From contig NC_008530.1 of assembly GCF_000014425.1 (NCBI RefSeq), forward strand, positions 1,116,001 to 1,180,000: a stretch of 64,000 nt of DNA, in the 5' to 3' direction. The notes under the pieces are model-generated. The model worked only from the letters and a program-made list of their open reading frames with translations. It did no database searches and had not been told where the DNA came from. The position numbers and the translations under genes were made by a program. Shown piece by piece: positions 1-10,174 of the stretch. Source of the stretch: Lactobacillus gasseri ATCC 33323 = JCM 1131 (lineage in GTDB: Bacteria; Bacillota; Bacilli; Lactobacillales; Lactobacillaceae). Each line of letters opens with the position of its first letter. The stretch's first letter is position 1.

Positions 1-95
1 TCAGTTGATGGAAAACGGTCTGAATGCTCATCAGATCTAGAATTTACCTTAACGTATTTTAAAAATCTAGGTAATAAATTTGGATATTCAGTCAT
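1..95 (-). CDS. pepT: Peptidase T (tripeptide aminopeptidase), N-terminal part only
   Basis: Only the first 31 or so codons are in the window; the gene runs off the left edge. The N-terminus ([20 protein letters not shown], then [11 protein letters not shown]) matches the characteristic start of peptidase T, an M20-family zinc aminopeptidase that releases the N-terminal residue of tripeptides in the cytoplasm. A good ribosome site (AGGAG) lies 7 bases before the ATG and overlaps the stop codon of the upstream nif3-like gene, so it is probably the last gene of the trmK-nif3-pepT unit. The identification rests on this short stretch alone. Confidence 0.8.
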   Translation of the reverse strand, partial: MTEYPNLLPRFLKYVKVNSRSDEHSDRFPST

Positions 96-105
96 TTTAA
101 TTCTC

Positions 106-903
106 CTAAAATAAATCTTGGAATGGGTTAGTTGATACCTCTGAGACTACTACAGGTACCTTCCAATTATAATCCTTATTCCACTTTTCAAGACGATCCC
201 CGACCTTATACTTAAAAAGCTTTTCAGTATAGTGACCCGGATCAACTACAGTTAAGCCACTTGAGATCATGTCATGACCCACATGATAATAAACGTCACC
301 AGTGATAAAGGCATCAACTCCATCAACTAGGGCCTGACGCCAAAACTTACCGCCATCACCGCAAATGAAAGCAACCGTTGAAATCATCTTATCATTATCT
401 GCGGTAATCAAACGTGCCATTTTAATGTGCATCTTATCTTTGACATAGTATGCAAAGTCTTTAGCGGTCATTTCTTTAGGTAATCTACCTTTTCTCCCAA
501 TGGCAATTCCATCTGAATCTAAGGCAAAGGGTTCAACATCTTCAAGCCCCAGCTCTTCTGCTTGCCAATCTGCCGATCCATTTTGAGCTTTATCAGAATT
601 AGTATGAATTGAGTACACAGTAATTCCATTTGCAATCAGCTTGCCATACATGGCATTTTGAGGATCAGAAAAGTCTAAATTCTTTGCTGGTCTAAACATT
701 ACCGGATGGTGACTAATAATCAGATCAACGCCTTTTTCGATTGCTTCATCTACTACCTGCGGACGAACATCTAAAGTAGTCATCATTTTAGTAACTTCAG
801 CATCCATCGATCCAATTTGCATTCCAACTGGATCACCTTCAGAAGCGATTTCTTCTGGAAAATCTTCTCTTAAACGCTTTACAATATCTGCCACTTTTGT
901 CAT
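106..903 (-). CDS. Nif3-like dinuclear metal centre hexameric protein (YqfO family)
   Basis: This 265-residue Nif3/YqfO family protein shows the expected metal ligands: D45, H65-H66 in SHHP, H100 and D104 in IHTNSD, and H224/E227 in GHYTEK. Family members form toroidal hexamers with two metals per subunit; their reaction is poorly defined, although some have been proposed to act as GTP cyclohydrolase-like enzymes or metal chaperones. At 265 residues it is the short form, lacking the large inserted domain of B. subtilis YqfO. It overlaps trmK by 4 bases (ATGA), which implies translational coupling; the trmK-nif3 pair is conserved in Firmicutes. Confidence 0.9.
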   Translation of the reverse strand: MTKVADIVKRLREDFPEEIASEGDPVGMQIGSMDAEVTKMMTTLDVRPQVVDEAIEKGVDLIISHHPVMFRPAKNLDFSDPQNAMYGKLIANGITVYSIHTNSDKAQNGSADWQAEELGLEDVEPFALDSDGIAIGRKGRLPKEMTAKDFAYYVKDKMHIKMARLITADNDKMISTVAFICGDGGKFWRQALVDGVDAFITGDVYYHVGHDMISSGLTVVDPGHYTEKLFKYKVGDRLEKWNKDYNWKVPVVVSEVSTNPFQDLF

Positions 904-1583
904 TTCAACACTTCCTCAATCATTTTAATTAAGTCATTTATTTTGTTTATCTTATCCTCATCTTTGTTTTTAGCTTTATTTAAATTGGTTTTTAAATTTT
1001 GATAGTACTTAAGTTGATTAGTCCACTTTTTAAAAAAAACAGGATTCTTTTCCTTTAATAAAAATGGGCCAAAAACTAAATCTTTTTCAGAAAGCTCAAC
1101 TTTATTTTTTCCTTGTACAGCTTTAATTATTTCATAAATATGACCAGCTACTTCAATAATTTGCTCAGCTACAATTTCATATTGATGGTCCATCAACCAT
1201 TTTCTAACCAAATGTTCACCAATATTAGCTTCTAAAATTAATGTTGGGTATGCTTTTCCTTCTTGATATGCCGTCTCTAAAAGATTAGTCATTAGCTTTC
1301 CACCCATACCGGCAATCACGACAGTATCAATTTGATCTTCTGTCCTTAAAGTTGCTAAGCCAGAGCCCAATCTTGTTTCAATTTTTTCTTCTAAACCTGC
1401 TTCTTCAATATCTTGTTTTGCATTATTCAAAGGACCTGCAGCAACGTCGCTTGCAATCGCAAAATCTATTTTTCCTTCTTTTACTAATGCAATTGGTAAA
1501 TATGCATGATCAGTACCAATATCAGCCAATCGGCTTTCAGGATCTACCATTTTACCAATTTGAGCTAGTCTTTCTTCTAACAC
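900..1583 (-). CDS. trmK: tRNA (adenine22-N1)-methyltransferase TrmK
   Basis: This is an S-adenosylmethionine-dependent enzyme that makes m1A22 in tRNA. Near the N-terminus is the SAM-binding motif DIGTDHAYLP (residues 21-30), followed by VIAGMGGKLM, both typical of TrmK/YqfN. I place the start at the GTG at 1583-1581. It is preceded by AGAGGTGAG at ribosome-site distance, it gives the expected N-terminus (V/M-LEERLAQIG), and a -10-like box TGCTAAAAT (1612-1604) lies where an upstream ATG at 1613 would be, so that ATG would precede the transcript. The product is about 227 residues and overlaps nif3 by 4 bases. Confidence 0.88.
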   Translation of the reverse strand: MLEERLAQIGKMVDPESRLADIGTDHAYLPIALVKEGKIDFAIASDVAAGPLNNAKQDIEEAGLEEKIETRLGSGLATLRTEDQIDTVVIAGMGGKLMTNLLETAYQEGKAYPTLILEANIGEHLVRKWLMDHQYEIVAEQIIEVAGHIYEIIKAVQGKNKVELSEKDLVFGPFLLKEKNPVFFKKWTNQLKYYQNLKTNLNKAKNKDEDKINKINDLIKMIEEVLK

Positions 1584-1603
1584 ACTCTCACCTCTTACTA
1601 AAA

Positions 1604-1612
1604 ATTTTAGCA
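1604..1612 (-). promoter_or_regulatory. Extended -10 promoter element for trmK
   Basis: TGCTAAAAT reads as an extended -10 box (TGn plus TAAAAT). No good -35 is seen. The predicted start near 1597 would leave a leader of only about 14 bases, holding the ribosome site and the GTG start of trmK. It lies after the rpoD terminator, so trmK would be a separate transcript. Confidence 0.45.
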
Positions 1613-1652
1613 TAGATAGTCTAAAACTTAGTTGAAAAATTTTTTATAAGAA

Positions 1653-1687
1653 ACAAGCCTTGCAGCAACTTATACTACAAGGCTTGT
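1653..1687 (-). terminator. Terminator after rpoD
   Basis: A perfect 10-bp inverted repeat (ACAAGCCTTG / CAAGGCTTGT) with a 15-base loop lies 15 bases after the rpoD stop. The downstream tract on the minus strand is T-rich but interrupted, so termination may be incomplete. Confidence 0.6.
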
Positions 1688-1702
1688 CTTTATATAAATA
1701 TC

Positions 1703-2824
1703 TTAATCTAAGAAATCCTTTAATTGGTTTGAACGACTTGGGTGACGTAACTTCCGCAAAGCTTTAGCTTCGATCTGTCTGATACGCTCACGAGTTACTC
1801 CAAATACCTTACCAACTTCTTCAAGAGTACGAGTACGTCCATCATCTAGACCGAAACGTAAACGCAACACATTTTCTTCACGGTCAGTTAAAGTATCAAG
1901 AACTTCTTCAAGTTGTTCCTTCAATAGTTCATAAGAAGCATGTTGTTCAGGACTAGTTGCATCTTTATCTTCGATAAAGTCACCTAAGTGAGAATCATCT
2001 TCTTCACCAATTGGAGTTTCAAGAGAAACAGGTTCTTGTGCAATCTTCAAGATTTCACGAACCTTATCAGTTGGCATGTCCATTTCAGCACCAATTTCTT
2101 CCGGAGTTGGTTCTCTTCCCAAATCTTGCAAAAGTTGTCTTTGAATTCTAATCAACTTGTTGATTGTTTCAACCATGTGCACTGGGATACGGATAGTTCT
2201 AGCTTGGTCAGCAATTGCACGAGTAATTGCTTGTCTAATCCACCAAGTCGCATAAGTTGAAAATTTGAATCCTAAACGATAATCAAACTTGTCAACAGCT
2301 TTCATTAAGCCCATGTTACCTTCTTGAATTAAGTCTAAGAAGGACATTCCACGACCAACATAACGCTTAGCAATAGAAACAACTAAACGTAAGTTAGCTT
2401 CTGCTAATTCTTGTTTAGCTTCTTCATCGCCTGCTTCAATTCGCTTAGCTAAAGCAATTTCTTGATCCGCATTCAACAATGAAACACGTCCAATTTCCTT
2501 CAAGTACATCCGCACCGGATCGTTCATTCTGACGCTTGAAGGTGCAGACATATCTTTCAATTCAGCTTTTTCAACATCTTTTTGCTTCTTTAAAGCTAAT
2601 TTAGAAGGTTCGCCTTTTTCATCAACGATACTAATTCCATTGTCTTCAAATTCTTGTACAAGTTGATCTACCGCTTTTCCTTGAAGATTATATGGCTTAA
2701 TTAGTTGAGCAGTAAATTCTTTTTCAGTGATTTGTTTATCTTTTTTAACTTCCTTAACAACTTCCTTGACCTTCTTATCAAGTGTCATTGTTGCTTCTTT
2801 TTTGGTAGTCTTACTCTCTGCCAT
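1703..2824 (-). CDS. rpoD: RNA polymerase primary sigma factor RpoD (SigA)
   Basis: This is the housekeeping sigma factor, 373 residues. A lysine-rich N-terminal domain precedes region 1.2 ([12 protein letters not shown], about residue 100). Region 2 contains [17 protein letters not shown] and the -10 recognition stretch [19 protein letters not shown]. Region 3 follows, then region 4 with the helix-turn-helix [20 protein letters not shown] that reads the -35 element. Its length is typical of lactobacilli, with no non-conserved region between 1.2 and 2. A strong site (AGAGGGGGC) precedes the ATG. dnaG is 15 bases upstream, giving the usual dnaG-rpoD arrangement. Confidence 0.97.
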   Translation of the reverse strand: MAESKTTKKEATMTLDKKVKEVVKEVKKDKQITEKEFTAQLIKPYNLQGKAVDQLVQEFEDNGISIVDEKGEPSKLALKKQKDVEKAELKDMSAPSSVRMNDPVRMYLKEIGRVSLLNADQEIALAKRIEAGDEEAKQELAEANLRLVVSIAKRYVGRGMSFLDLIQEGNMGLMKAVDKFDYRLGFKFSTYATWWIRQAITRAIADQARTIRIPVHMVETINKLIRIQRQLLQDLGREPTPEEIGAEMDMPTDKVREILKIAQEPVSLETPIGEEDDSHLGDFIEDKDATSPEQHASYELLKEQLEEVLDTLTDREENVLRLRFGLDDGRTRTLEEVGKVFGVTRERIRQIEAKALRKLRHPSRSNQLKDFLD

Positions 2825-2839
2825 GTAAAAAAGCCCCCT

Positions 2840-4657
2840 CTAAAACTTCTTTCTTCTTAACGCAATTACTTTTTGCGCTATTTCAAGCTCTAAACTATTA
2901 TCTTGTTTTCTTTGAGCTTCCTTTAATTGATTAAGCAAGTCGTTTAATTGCTCATCAATCTTGCTCTTTTCCAATGCCCTTAATTGATCATCTAGCTCAC
3001 GTTTAGAATAATCAGGAGGCATCGTAATCATTTCCATATTAATAATTATACCTTGAAGTTCCTCAGGAATAAAATCAATAAAGCCCTTCACTTCTGCTTC
3101 ATCATGGGTTTGATGATATTTTAGCCAAAATTCTGCTAATTTTGCATAACGCTCATCTGGGAATAAAAACTGTCGACTTAAAAGATAATCTCTTGCTTCA
3201 TCACTATGTATAAATAGATACAGCAAGCGATCTAAAGCTGGATTTCTAGTTTCACTATCAGTTCCTGCTTGAGCTTCTTTAGGCTCTGCTGTCTCACCTA
3301 TATTTTCCATTAATGTAGATGCTTGATAAGCTTGCTGATGATTTCTAGCTCTTTGTAACTTTCGTCTCTCACGTACGAACGTTACTTTTAGAGATTCACG
3401 CGTTACTCCAGTTTGACGCGCCAATTTATCAAGATATAAGTCAGCAGCCACAGGATCATTTAATCCAGCAATCATTTGAACAGCTGCTGTTATATAAGTT
3501 AGTTTTTCTCGATCATTATGTAAATTATACTGATTTGCTAATCTTTCAAGTAGAAAATCTGTTGAACTAAGAGCACCTGCAACTTCTGCACGGTACTTTT
3601 CTTTTCCATATTTTTTTACATATTCATCAGGATCAAGATTTTCTGGTAAAACAATTATTCCTAAATTAAAGCCTTGAACTTGTCCAAATAATTTCGTTGC
3701 ACGTTCGGCAGCATGAATTCCAGGTGGATCTCCATCATAGTTAACCAAGATATTAGGTGTAATTCGTCTTAGCATATAAACTTGTTCGGTCGTTAAGCTA
3801 GTTCCCATTGAAGCTACACCTGATTGAATGCCAGCTTTATAAGCGGCAATAACATCCATGTAGCCTTCATAAAGAATCAAATGTTTTTCACTTCTAGCTG
3901 CTTTTTTTGCTTCAGCAAAATGAAATAGTAATTTAGATTTATTAAAAATCTTAGTTTCTGGACTATTCATATATTTAGCAATAGTTTTATCATTGCTAAT
4001 TCTTCGACCAGAAAAACCAACTGTATAGCCAGATTCATCGCCTAATGGAAACATCAAACGATCACGAAAACGATCAAATAATTGTCCATCTTGAGATTCA
4101 ATAAATAGACCACTTTCTCTTAGATCGTTATCAGTATATTCTTTCTTCTGCTGCAAATAAGTAAGTAAAATCTTATCATCGTCTGGAGCATAACCTACTT
4201 TAAAATGCTTTAGCAAGTCATCGGTTAATTCACGCTTTCTGGCGTATTCCAGCGCTCTTTCACCAACTTTAGTGGTTAACAAAATATGTTGGTAAAACTC
4301 TGTTGCTTGCCGATACATCTTCTTTAATGGACTAAGTGGCTTGGCCGCTTCTCCGTAACCTTCTGGCATTTGAAGATGCGCCAATTCAGCTGCTTTTTTA
4401 ACACTTTCAGGAAAAGTAAGATGATCCTGATACATTAAAAACTTAAATACATTTCCGCCTTTGCCACATCCAAAACACTTAAAAAACTGCTTACCTTCAC
4501 TAACAGTAAAAGATGGTGTTTTTTCTTGGTGGAAGGGACAAAGTCCTAGATAGTCTTTACCTTTTTTTTCTAAAGAAACATATTGACTTATTACATCAAC
4601 AATATCGACAGAATTGCGAACTTCATCGATAAATTGTTCAGGAATACGTCCTGCCAT
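2840..4657 (-). CDS. dnaG: DNA primase DnaG
   Basis: Primase makes the RNA primers for replication. The N-terminal CHC2 zinc-binding domain is visible (C40, H43, C61, C64 in CPFHQEKTPSF and FFKCFGCGKGG). The TOPRIM catalytic core follows with ILYEGYMDVIAAYKAG and NYDGDPPGIHA, and a C-terminal helicase-interaction domain ends the 605-residue protein. The start is either the ATG at 4657 or the TTG directly before it at 4660; a weak GGGAT site lies just upstream. It follows glyS by about 20 bases in the glyQ-glyS-dnaG-rpoD order common in Firmicutes. Confidence 0.96.
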   Translation of the reverse strand: MAGRIPEQFIDEVRNSVDIVDVISQYVSLEKKGKDYLGLCPFHQEKTPSFTVSEGKQFFKCFGCGKGGNVFKFLMYQDHLTFPESVKKAAELAHLQMPEGYGEAAKPLSPLKKMYRQATEFYQHILLTTKVGERALEYARKRELTDDLLKHFKVGYAPDDDKILLTYLQQKKEYTDNDLRESGLFIESQDGQLFDRFRDRLMFPLGDESGYTVGFSGRRISNDKTIAKYMNSPETKIFNKSKLLFHFAEAKKAARSEKHLILYEGYMDVIAAYKAGIQSGVASMGTSLTTEQVYMLRRITPNILVNYDGDPPGIHAAERATKLFGQVQGFNLGIIVLPENLDPDEYVKKYGKEKYRAEVAGALSSTDFLLERLANQYNLHNDREKLTYITAAVQMIAGLNDPVAADLYLDKLARQTGVTRESLKVTFVRERRKLQRARNHQQAYQASTLMENIGETAEPKEAQAGTDSETRNPALDRLLYLFIHSDEARDYLLSRQFLFPDERYAKLAEFWLKYHQTHDEAEVKGFIDFIPEELQGIIINMEMITMPPDYSKRELDDQLRALEKSKIDEQLNDLLNQLKEAQRKQDNSLELEIAQKVIALRRKKF

Positions 4658-4680
4658 CAATGGATCATCCCAATCAATTA

Positions 4681-6753
4681 TTATTTAATTACTAATTTAC
4701 TCAAGTCACCCATTCGATCAGCCAAGTTATTAACCTTTAATAATTGTGCTAAACGATTATTCTTTACTTTTTCATCTTTATCAAGAATCATATTACTTTC
4801 AAAGTAATTGTTAATTACAGGTTGTAATTCAACAAAGCCTTTGTATAGATCGGCAATACTCAAATCAGTATTTTCTTCTAGTGCATTTACACCAGCATTT
4901 AATTCTTCTTCACTTACATCTTGGAAAAGACTTTCATCAACTTTAGCAGCATTTCTATATTTGGCCTTCTTCAAGATGTTAGTAATTCTAGTCAAACTTT
5001 CAACTACCGGCTTAAAGTCAGCATCGTCATGATGCATTTGCAAAGTCTTAGCTGCTGCTAAAATTTGAATTGGATCTTGCTGGCTAGATGCAAGGACTGC
5101 ATCAATAACGTCGTAATCATATTTTTCAACTTGTAATTGCTGTTTTACACGGTCACGGATAAAGTCAGCAATTTCATTTTCAGCTTCAGCATCCTTAGGT
5201 AATTTAGCTGCAGTTTTGCCAGACAATAATTGAATTAATTCTGGTAAAACATCTTTAACAGGAAGTGACCAACCTTCGTTTAATAAGATTCTTACAATTC
5301 CATATGCATTTCTTCTTAAAGCATATGGGTCATTAGATGATGAAGGGATCATGCCTGCACCGAAGAATGAAATAATTGTATCTAACTTATCAGCAATTGA
5401 AAGAAGTGAACCAACAGTTGTACTTGGCAAATCTCCCTCAGCACTAGTTGGCATGTAACTTTCTTTAATTGCTACACTAACATTTTCATCTTCACCAGTT
5501 AAGCGAGCATAATGCATTCCCATTACACCTTGTAATTCGGCAAATTCACCAACCATTGAAGTAACAAGATCGAATTTGTAAATATCACTAACTCGATCAA
5601 AATCCTTCATTTCAGTTTCTGAAATATTAAATTTCTTACCAAGGTAGTCACCAATAATATGAACACGTGCCATATGTTCGGCAACTGAGCCAATCTTGTC
5701 GTGGAAGGAAACATTCTTAAGCTTGTCAACAAAGTGAGCTAATGGGTATTTTTTATCTTCATCATAGAAGAATTGAGCGTCATCTAAACGTGCAACAAGA
5801 ACTTTTTCGTTACCGGCAATTACGTTATCTAAGTACTCACTATTACCATTTCTAACAGCAATAAAGTGATTAATCAACTTGCCGTTTTCATCATAAACTT
5901 CAAAGTATCTTTGATTATCTTTCATTGAAGTAATTAAAACTTCATCTGGAATATTCAAATACTTTTCATCAAAAGAACCAGCAAAGACAGTTGGATATTC
6001 AACTAAGTTAGTAACTTCTTCAAGTAATCCCTTATCAATATTTACTTTCCAGTTATGTTGAGCAACTAGTTCTTGAATTTGATTAAGAATCATGCCCTTA
6101 CGTTCATCAGCATCAGCAATTACATATTGACTCTTCAAAGCTTCTTCATAGTCATCTGCATTTGCAAGTACCACACTATCACCTAAAAAACGGTGACCTT
6201 GAGTCTTGCGGCCAGCAACTACATCAAGTAACTTAACTGGTACAACTTCACTACCAAGTAAAGAAACCATCCAATGAATTGGACGTACAAACTCAAAATC
6301 ATTGCTGTCCCAACGCATTTTAGTTGGGAAAGTCATGGCTTTAATGATATCGCTCATGCCCATTAAAATGTCAGAAGCTTTTTTACCTTCTTTTTGAACA
6401 TGAACATAAGCATATTCAGTTCCTTTAAGCTCTTCAAAATAAATATCATCAGTAGTCATCCCTTGACCACGAGCAAAACCTTGAGCAGCTTTTGTCCAAT
6501 TGCCGTCTTTATCTTGAGCGATCTTCTTAGCAGGACCTTTTTTAACTTCATCAATATCATCTTGTTTTTCAGCTAAGTCTTCAACCAAAATAGTCAAGCG
6601 ACGTGGAGTTGAATAAGTCTTAATGTCCTTAAAAGAAAGACCATTTTCCTTAAGATACTTCTTAGTACGATCCGCTAATTGCTTAACACTTCTAGAAACA
6701 ACGTGAGCTGGCATTTCTTCAGTGCCAATTTCAAATAAATAATCTTTAGTCAT
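4681..6753 (-). CDS. glyS: Glycyl-tRNA synthetase beta subunit
   Basis: This is the beta chain (690 residues) of the heterotetrameric (alpha2beta2) glycyl-tRNA synthetase, which binds tRNA-Gly. The N-terminus ([15 protein letters not shown]) and the block [21 protein letters not shown] are characteristic, and the C-terminal anticodon-binding part is complete. It overlaps glyQ by 8 bases, so the two chains are probably translated together. Expression should follow the glycine T-box upstream of glyQ. Confidence 0.97.
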   Translation of the reverse strand: MTKDYLFEIGTEEMPAHVVSRSVKQLADRTKKYLKENGLSFKDIKTYSTPRRLTILVEDLAEKQDDIDEVKKGPAKKIAQDKDGNWTKAAQGFARGQGMTTDDIYFEELKGTEYAYVHVQKEGKKASDILMGMSDIIKAMTFPTKMRWDSNDFEFVRPIHWMVSLLGSEVVPVKLLDVVAGRKTQGHRFLGDSVVLANADDYEEALKSQYVIADADERKGMILNQIQELVAQHNWKVNIDKGLLEEVTNLVEYPTVFAGSFDEKYLNIPDEVLITSMKDNQRYFEVYDENGKLINHFIAVRNGNSEYLDNVIAGNEKVLVARLDDAQFFYDEDKKYPLAHFVDKLKNVSFHDKIGSVAEHMARVHIIGDYLGKKFNISETEMKDFDRVSDIYKFDLVTSMVGEFAELQGVMGMHYARLTGEDENVSVAIKESYMPTSAEGDLPSTTVGSLLSIADKLDTIISFFGAGMIPSSSNDPYALRRNAYGIVRILLNEGWSLPVKDVLPELIQLLSGKTAAKLPKDAEAENEIADFIRDRVKQQLQVEKYDYDVIDAVLASSQQDPIQILAAAKTLQMHHDDADFKPVVESLTRITNILKKAKYRNAAKVDESLFQDVSEEELNAGVNALEENTDLSIADLYKGFVELQPVINNYFESNMILDKDEKVKNNRLAQLLKVNNLADRMGDLSKLVIK

Positions 6754-7663
6754 TGTTCTGCCCCGCTTTCTTAGTTTCTTCTTGGTGTTTCAATAATGGG
6801 AAGCCACGTTTTTCACGTTCTTCAACAAACCCCTTTGCGGCAAGGTGAGCCAAGTTTCTAATTCTTGATAAGTAACCTGCTCTCTCAGTAACTGAAACAG
6901 CACCACGTGCATCAAGTAAGTTAAATGTATGGCTACATTTTAAGATGTAATCATAAGCTGGGTGAATCAAGTTTTGACTCAACAAGCGTTTAGCAGTAGC
7001 TTCATAAATATCAAAGAACTTAAGTAACTGCTCTTGGTCGCTTTCTTCAAATGCATACTTAGAATGTTCATATTCAGGTTGCTTGAAAATATCACGATAC
7101 TTAACGCCATCGCCCCATTCAAGATCAAAGACTGAATTGACATCTTGAATATAAGAAGCAAGACGCTCAACACCATATGTAATCTCACTCATTGTTGGTT
7201 TTACATCGAGCTCGCCAACAACTTGGAAGTAAGTAAATTGAGAAACTTCCATTCCATCAAGCCATACTTCCCAACCAACACCGGCACAACCCATAGATGG
7301 GTTAGCCCAGTTGTCTTCAACAAATCGAATATCATGTTCAAGAGGTTCGATTCCTAAAACTCTTAAACTATCTAAGTAATATTGTTGAATGTCTTTTGGT
7401 GCAGGCTTAATAACAACTTGGAATTGATGGTGTTGGTATAAACGGTTAGGGTTATCACCATATCGACCATCAGCGGGTCTTCTTGAAGGTTCAACATAGC
7501 AAGCTGCCCAAGGTTCCGGCCCAACAGCACGTAAAAATGTATATGGACTCATTGTCCCGGCACCTTTTTGCTCATCATATGAAGGCATAATCATACAACC
7601 TTTAGAGGCCCAGAACTGTTCCAATTTAAAAATCATATTCTGGATATTCAGTTTTTCTGACAT
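6746..7663 (-). CDS. glyQ: Glycyl-tRNA synthetase alpha subunit
   Basis: This is the catalytic class II alpha chain (305 residues) that activates glycine. The conserved [14 protein letters not shown] and [19 protein letters not shown] blocks are present, as is the motif 2-like [20 protein letters not shown] strong ribosome site (GAGGAGAGAG) precedes the ATG, immediately downstream of a T-box leader. It is the first gene of the glyQ-glyS-dnaG-rpoD unit. Confidence 0.97.
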   Translation of the reverse strand: MSEKLNIQNMIFKLEQFWASKGCMIMPSYDEQKGAGTMSPYTFLRAVGPEPWAACYVEPSRRPADGRYGDNPNRLYQHHQFQVVIKPAPKDIQQYYLDSLRVLGIEPLEHDIRFVEDNWANPSMGCAGVGWEVWLDGMEVSQFTYFQVVGELDVKPTMSEITYGVERLASYIQDVNSVFDLEWGDGVKYRDIFKQPEYEHSKYAFEESDQEQLLKFFDIYEATAKRLLSQNLIHPAYDYILKCSHTFNLLDARGAVSVTERAGYLSRIRNLAHLAAKGFVEEREKRGFPLLKHQEETKKAGQNND

Positions 7664-7690
7664 CTATCTCTCTCCTCACAACATAGGCAT

Positions 7691-7870
7691 AAAAAAAGCC
7701 TATGCAAAAATTGCATAGGGACGATTTACTTCGCGGTTCCACCCTAATTCAGGAAAATATTCTTCCTGCCCTTAATTAACAACTTTGACTAAAAGGTGCC
7801 TTTTCCCAAATGCACTTCCACCATTCTGCACTCGCTGTCTTGGTACTTTTCTATTCCTTTATAGTTGTCA
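7691..7870 (-). ncRNA. T-box riboswitch leader of glyQS
   Basis: The minus strand carries the near-universal T-box sequence AGGGTGGAACCGCG (7745-7732), followed by an intrinsic terminator: 9-bp stem CCTATGCAA/TTGCATAGG at 7699-7719, then a run of T. In T-box leaders the 3' end of uncharged tRNA pairs with the T-box to form the antiterminator. The AGTACC segment and hairpin near 7800-7850 would be stem I. A GGC glycine specifier near 7798-7800 is plausible but not proven by inspection. The 5' boundary is approximate. Confidence 0.93.
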
Positions 7871-7898
7871 AAATACGTTTATATTCTATCATCTTTTT

Positions 7899-7933
7899 CA
7901 AAAAAAGACTAGTAAGAAACCTTACTAGTCTTT
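7899..7933 (-). terminator. Terminator after recO
   Basis: A 13-bp perfect stem (AAAGACTAGTAAG / CTTACTAGTCTTT) with a 4-base loop is followed on the minus strand by a T run. It closes the era-recO transcript before the T-box leader. Confidence 0.85.
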
Positions 7934-7956
7934 AAACGAATATAAAAAGTCAACAG

Positions 7957-8709
7957 CTAAAAAAGCGCCAATTCATCAAGAAATTTTTTAGTTTTCAAGT
8001 TAAGATCTAAATAGTTAGCGTACATCCGATCAATCACTTTGCCAGAGTTCTTTTTTAATTGCGGATTAATTTTCACTTTTCCTAAACGATCAATATCAAT
8101 TAAAGCTAGAGTCCGTATCAAAGCAACTACTTTAGGATCTAGATGCATCCTTTGACTGACACTATTAAAGTGATCACTACAAATAATTCCACCTAATTCC
8201 AATGAATAGTCAAATGTACCTTGCACCTTCCCGCAAATTAAACAACGATCTAATTGCGGTGCTACTCCATATGCATTAAGCAACTTCAATTGCACCATTT
8301 GGGTAATAACTGCCACATCTTCCCCAGAATTTATCTTCAGCAACGCTTTCATAATCAAATCATAAAAGCTTCCAATGTCCTTATATTCAACAAAAGCATG
8401 GTCAAGCAAGTCTAAAACATAACTCGAATACGCATTCTTAGTTAAATCTAAATATAATTGGTCTAACTGCTTTACATCCTTGAAAGTCCGTAGCGAACTG
8501 ATTCCTTTCCAATTTGTATTTACAATATATTTTCCGTAAGAGAAGTTAAGGGTTGCAGCTCCTAATCGGGATTTTGGTCTCAGTGCTCCTCTAACATCTA
8601 TTGTAAAAATACCATGATCTTTAGTCATGATCTTGGTTAGAATATCAGCCTCTTTATATTTTTTTCTTTTAAAAATTAATCCTTGAACCTCACAAAGTTC
8701 ACGTACCAT
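7957..8709 (-). CDS. recO: DNA repair protein RecO
   Basis: RecO is a mediator that loads RecA onto SSB-coated single-stranded DNA and anneals strands. The 250-residue protein has the N-terminal OB fold ([27 protein letters not shown]), a helical middle, and the zinc-finger-like [25 protein letters not shown] region (Cys-x2-Cys near residue 155). It directly abuts era, with no intergenic base between the stop of era (8710) and the recO ATG. This era-recO order is conserved. Confidence 0.95.
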
Positions 8710-9621
8710 CTATCTTAATTCCTTGGCATTGTAACCAATAGATTTAAGAAAGGCAGGATCAGAACGCCAATTCTTTTGAACCTTAACCCATAGACGCAAA
8801 TTAACTTTTTCGCCTAATAAAGCTTCAATTTCTTGACGTGCAGCAATTCCAATCTGCTTCAACATTTGACCTTTTTTACCAATTATAATGCCCTTTTGAC
8901 CCGGACGTTCAACATAAATTGTAGCCTCAATTTGAAGCTTACCACCTTCATGATCCCGCATTCGGTCAACTACCACGGCCGTTGCATGTGGGACTTCTTC
9001 ATGAGTGAGCTTCAAAACTTGCTCGCGAATTAATTCAGCCACAATAAAATATTCTGGACGATCAGTCAATTGGTCTGCATCATAAAATTGCGGACCTTCT
9101 GGCAGATACTTGGCAATTGTTTTAATCAGCTCGGAAACATTGTTTCCCTGAGAAGCAGAAATTGGAACAATTTCAGCAAAATCGCCTAGATTCTTGTACG
9201 AATCTATAATAGATAATAACTTATCTGGGTGGACTTTATCAATCTTATTTATCACTAAAAATACAGGTTTTTTAATTTTCTTAAGAAGTTCGGCAATATA
9301 TTGGTCTCCCTTGCCTGCTGGTTCTGGTTCAACCATAAATAAAACAACGTCGACTTCGTCCAAAGCCGAATAGCTCGACTTATCCATAAAGTCATCTAAC
9401 TTATTCTTAGGCTTGTGAATTCCAGGAGTGTCAATAAAAACAATTTGCTCCTGATCATCAGTATAAATACCAGATATTTTGTTTCTTGTCGTTTGTGGTT
9501 GTGGTGACATAATCGCTACTTTTTGACCTACCAAAAAGTTCAAAAGTGTCGACTTACCAACATTTGGTCTACCAATTAAAGCTACAAAGCCTGATTTATA
9601 GTCTTTTTTTTCATCCATCAT
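8710..9621 (-). CDS. era: GTPase Era
   Basis: Era is an essential GTPase that binds 16S rRNA and helps assemble the 30S subunit. The 303-residue protein has G1 GRPNVGKS (17-24), G3 DTPGIH, G4 NKID, and a C-terminal KH RNA-binding domain with [13 protein letters not shown]. Two adjacent ATGs are possible; AGGA lies 7 bases before the first one. It follows ybeY by 22 bases. The dgkA/cdd genes that separate ybeY from era in B. subtilis are absent here. Confidence 0.97.
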
Positions 9622-9643
9622 TGTTACATCCTTTATTTAAGTC

Positions 9644-10171
9644 TTAGTGAATTTGCTTTCCGTGATTTTCCTGATCTGGATGAAGCGGAAGTCCATATTC
9701 ACGTAAAACTTTGCCTTGGATACCAAACATTACTTTAGCTTCATCATCTTCAATATGATCAAAGCCATTTAAATGCAAGTATCCATGAACTAGTGTATAT
9801 CCAAACTCACGGTTAAATCCAGTTTCATACTCGACACTATGTCTTTTTATTACCTCTGGACAAAGGAATAGATCTCCAATATCTTCAACAAAATCAGGAT
9901 CATCATTAAAGGCAGCCATAAAGTCTTCGTCTAATCCATCTTCTATTGCAAAGGAAATTACATCGGTTGGTCGATCTTTTCCACGATATTTTTTATTGAT
10001 TTCGTGAATTTTTTCGGAGGAAACAAAATTAATACTCATTTCTTGAGCATTCTTCTTATTAATTTCTTTTTTGGCAGACAAAAGCAGATTGGTAATCCAA
10101 GGAATCCAGTCTTTATCATCATTTTTTAAGAAATTAACCTCATCATTGAAAGAAATATCTAAGTTATTCAA
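9644..10171 (-). CDS. ybeY: Endoribonuclease YbeY (16S rRNA 3'-end maturation)
   Basis: YbeY is a zinc-dependent single-strand endoribonuclease in 16S rRNA maturation and ribosome quality control. The metal motif HGYLHLNGFDH supplies H129, H133 and H139, and the conserved KYRGKDRPTDVISF block lies before it. Its length (175 residues) is normal for Gram-positives. It starts 4 bases after the phoH stop and belongs to the phoH-ybeY-era-recO unit. Confidence 0.96.
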   Translation of the reverse strand: MNNLDISFNDEVNFLKNDDKDWIPWITNLLLSAKKEINKKNAQEMSINFVSSEKIHEINKKYRGKDRPTDVISFAIEDGLDEDFMAAFNDDPDFVEDIGDLFLCPEVIKRHSVEYETGFNREFGYTLVHGYLHLNGFDHIEDDEAKVMFGIQGKVLREYGLPLHPDQENHGKQIH

Positions 10172-10174
10172 ATT

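Noticed and set aside
1584..1613. Upstream ATG for trmK giving 10 extra residues
   Set aside because: It overlaps a -10 box, and the ribosome site fits the GTG at 1583; the extra residues do not resemble TrmK.
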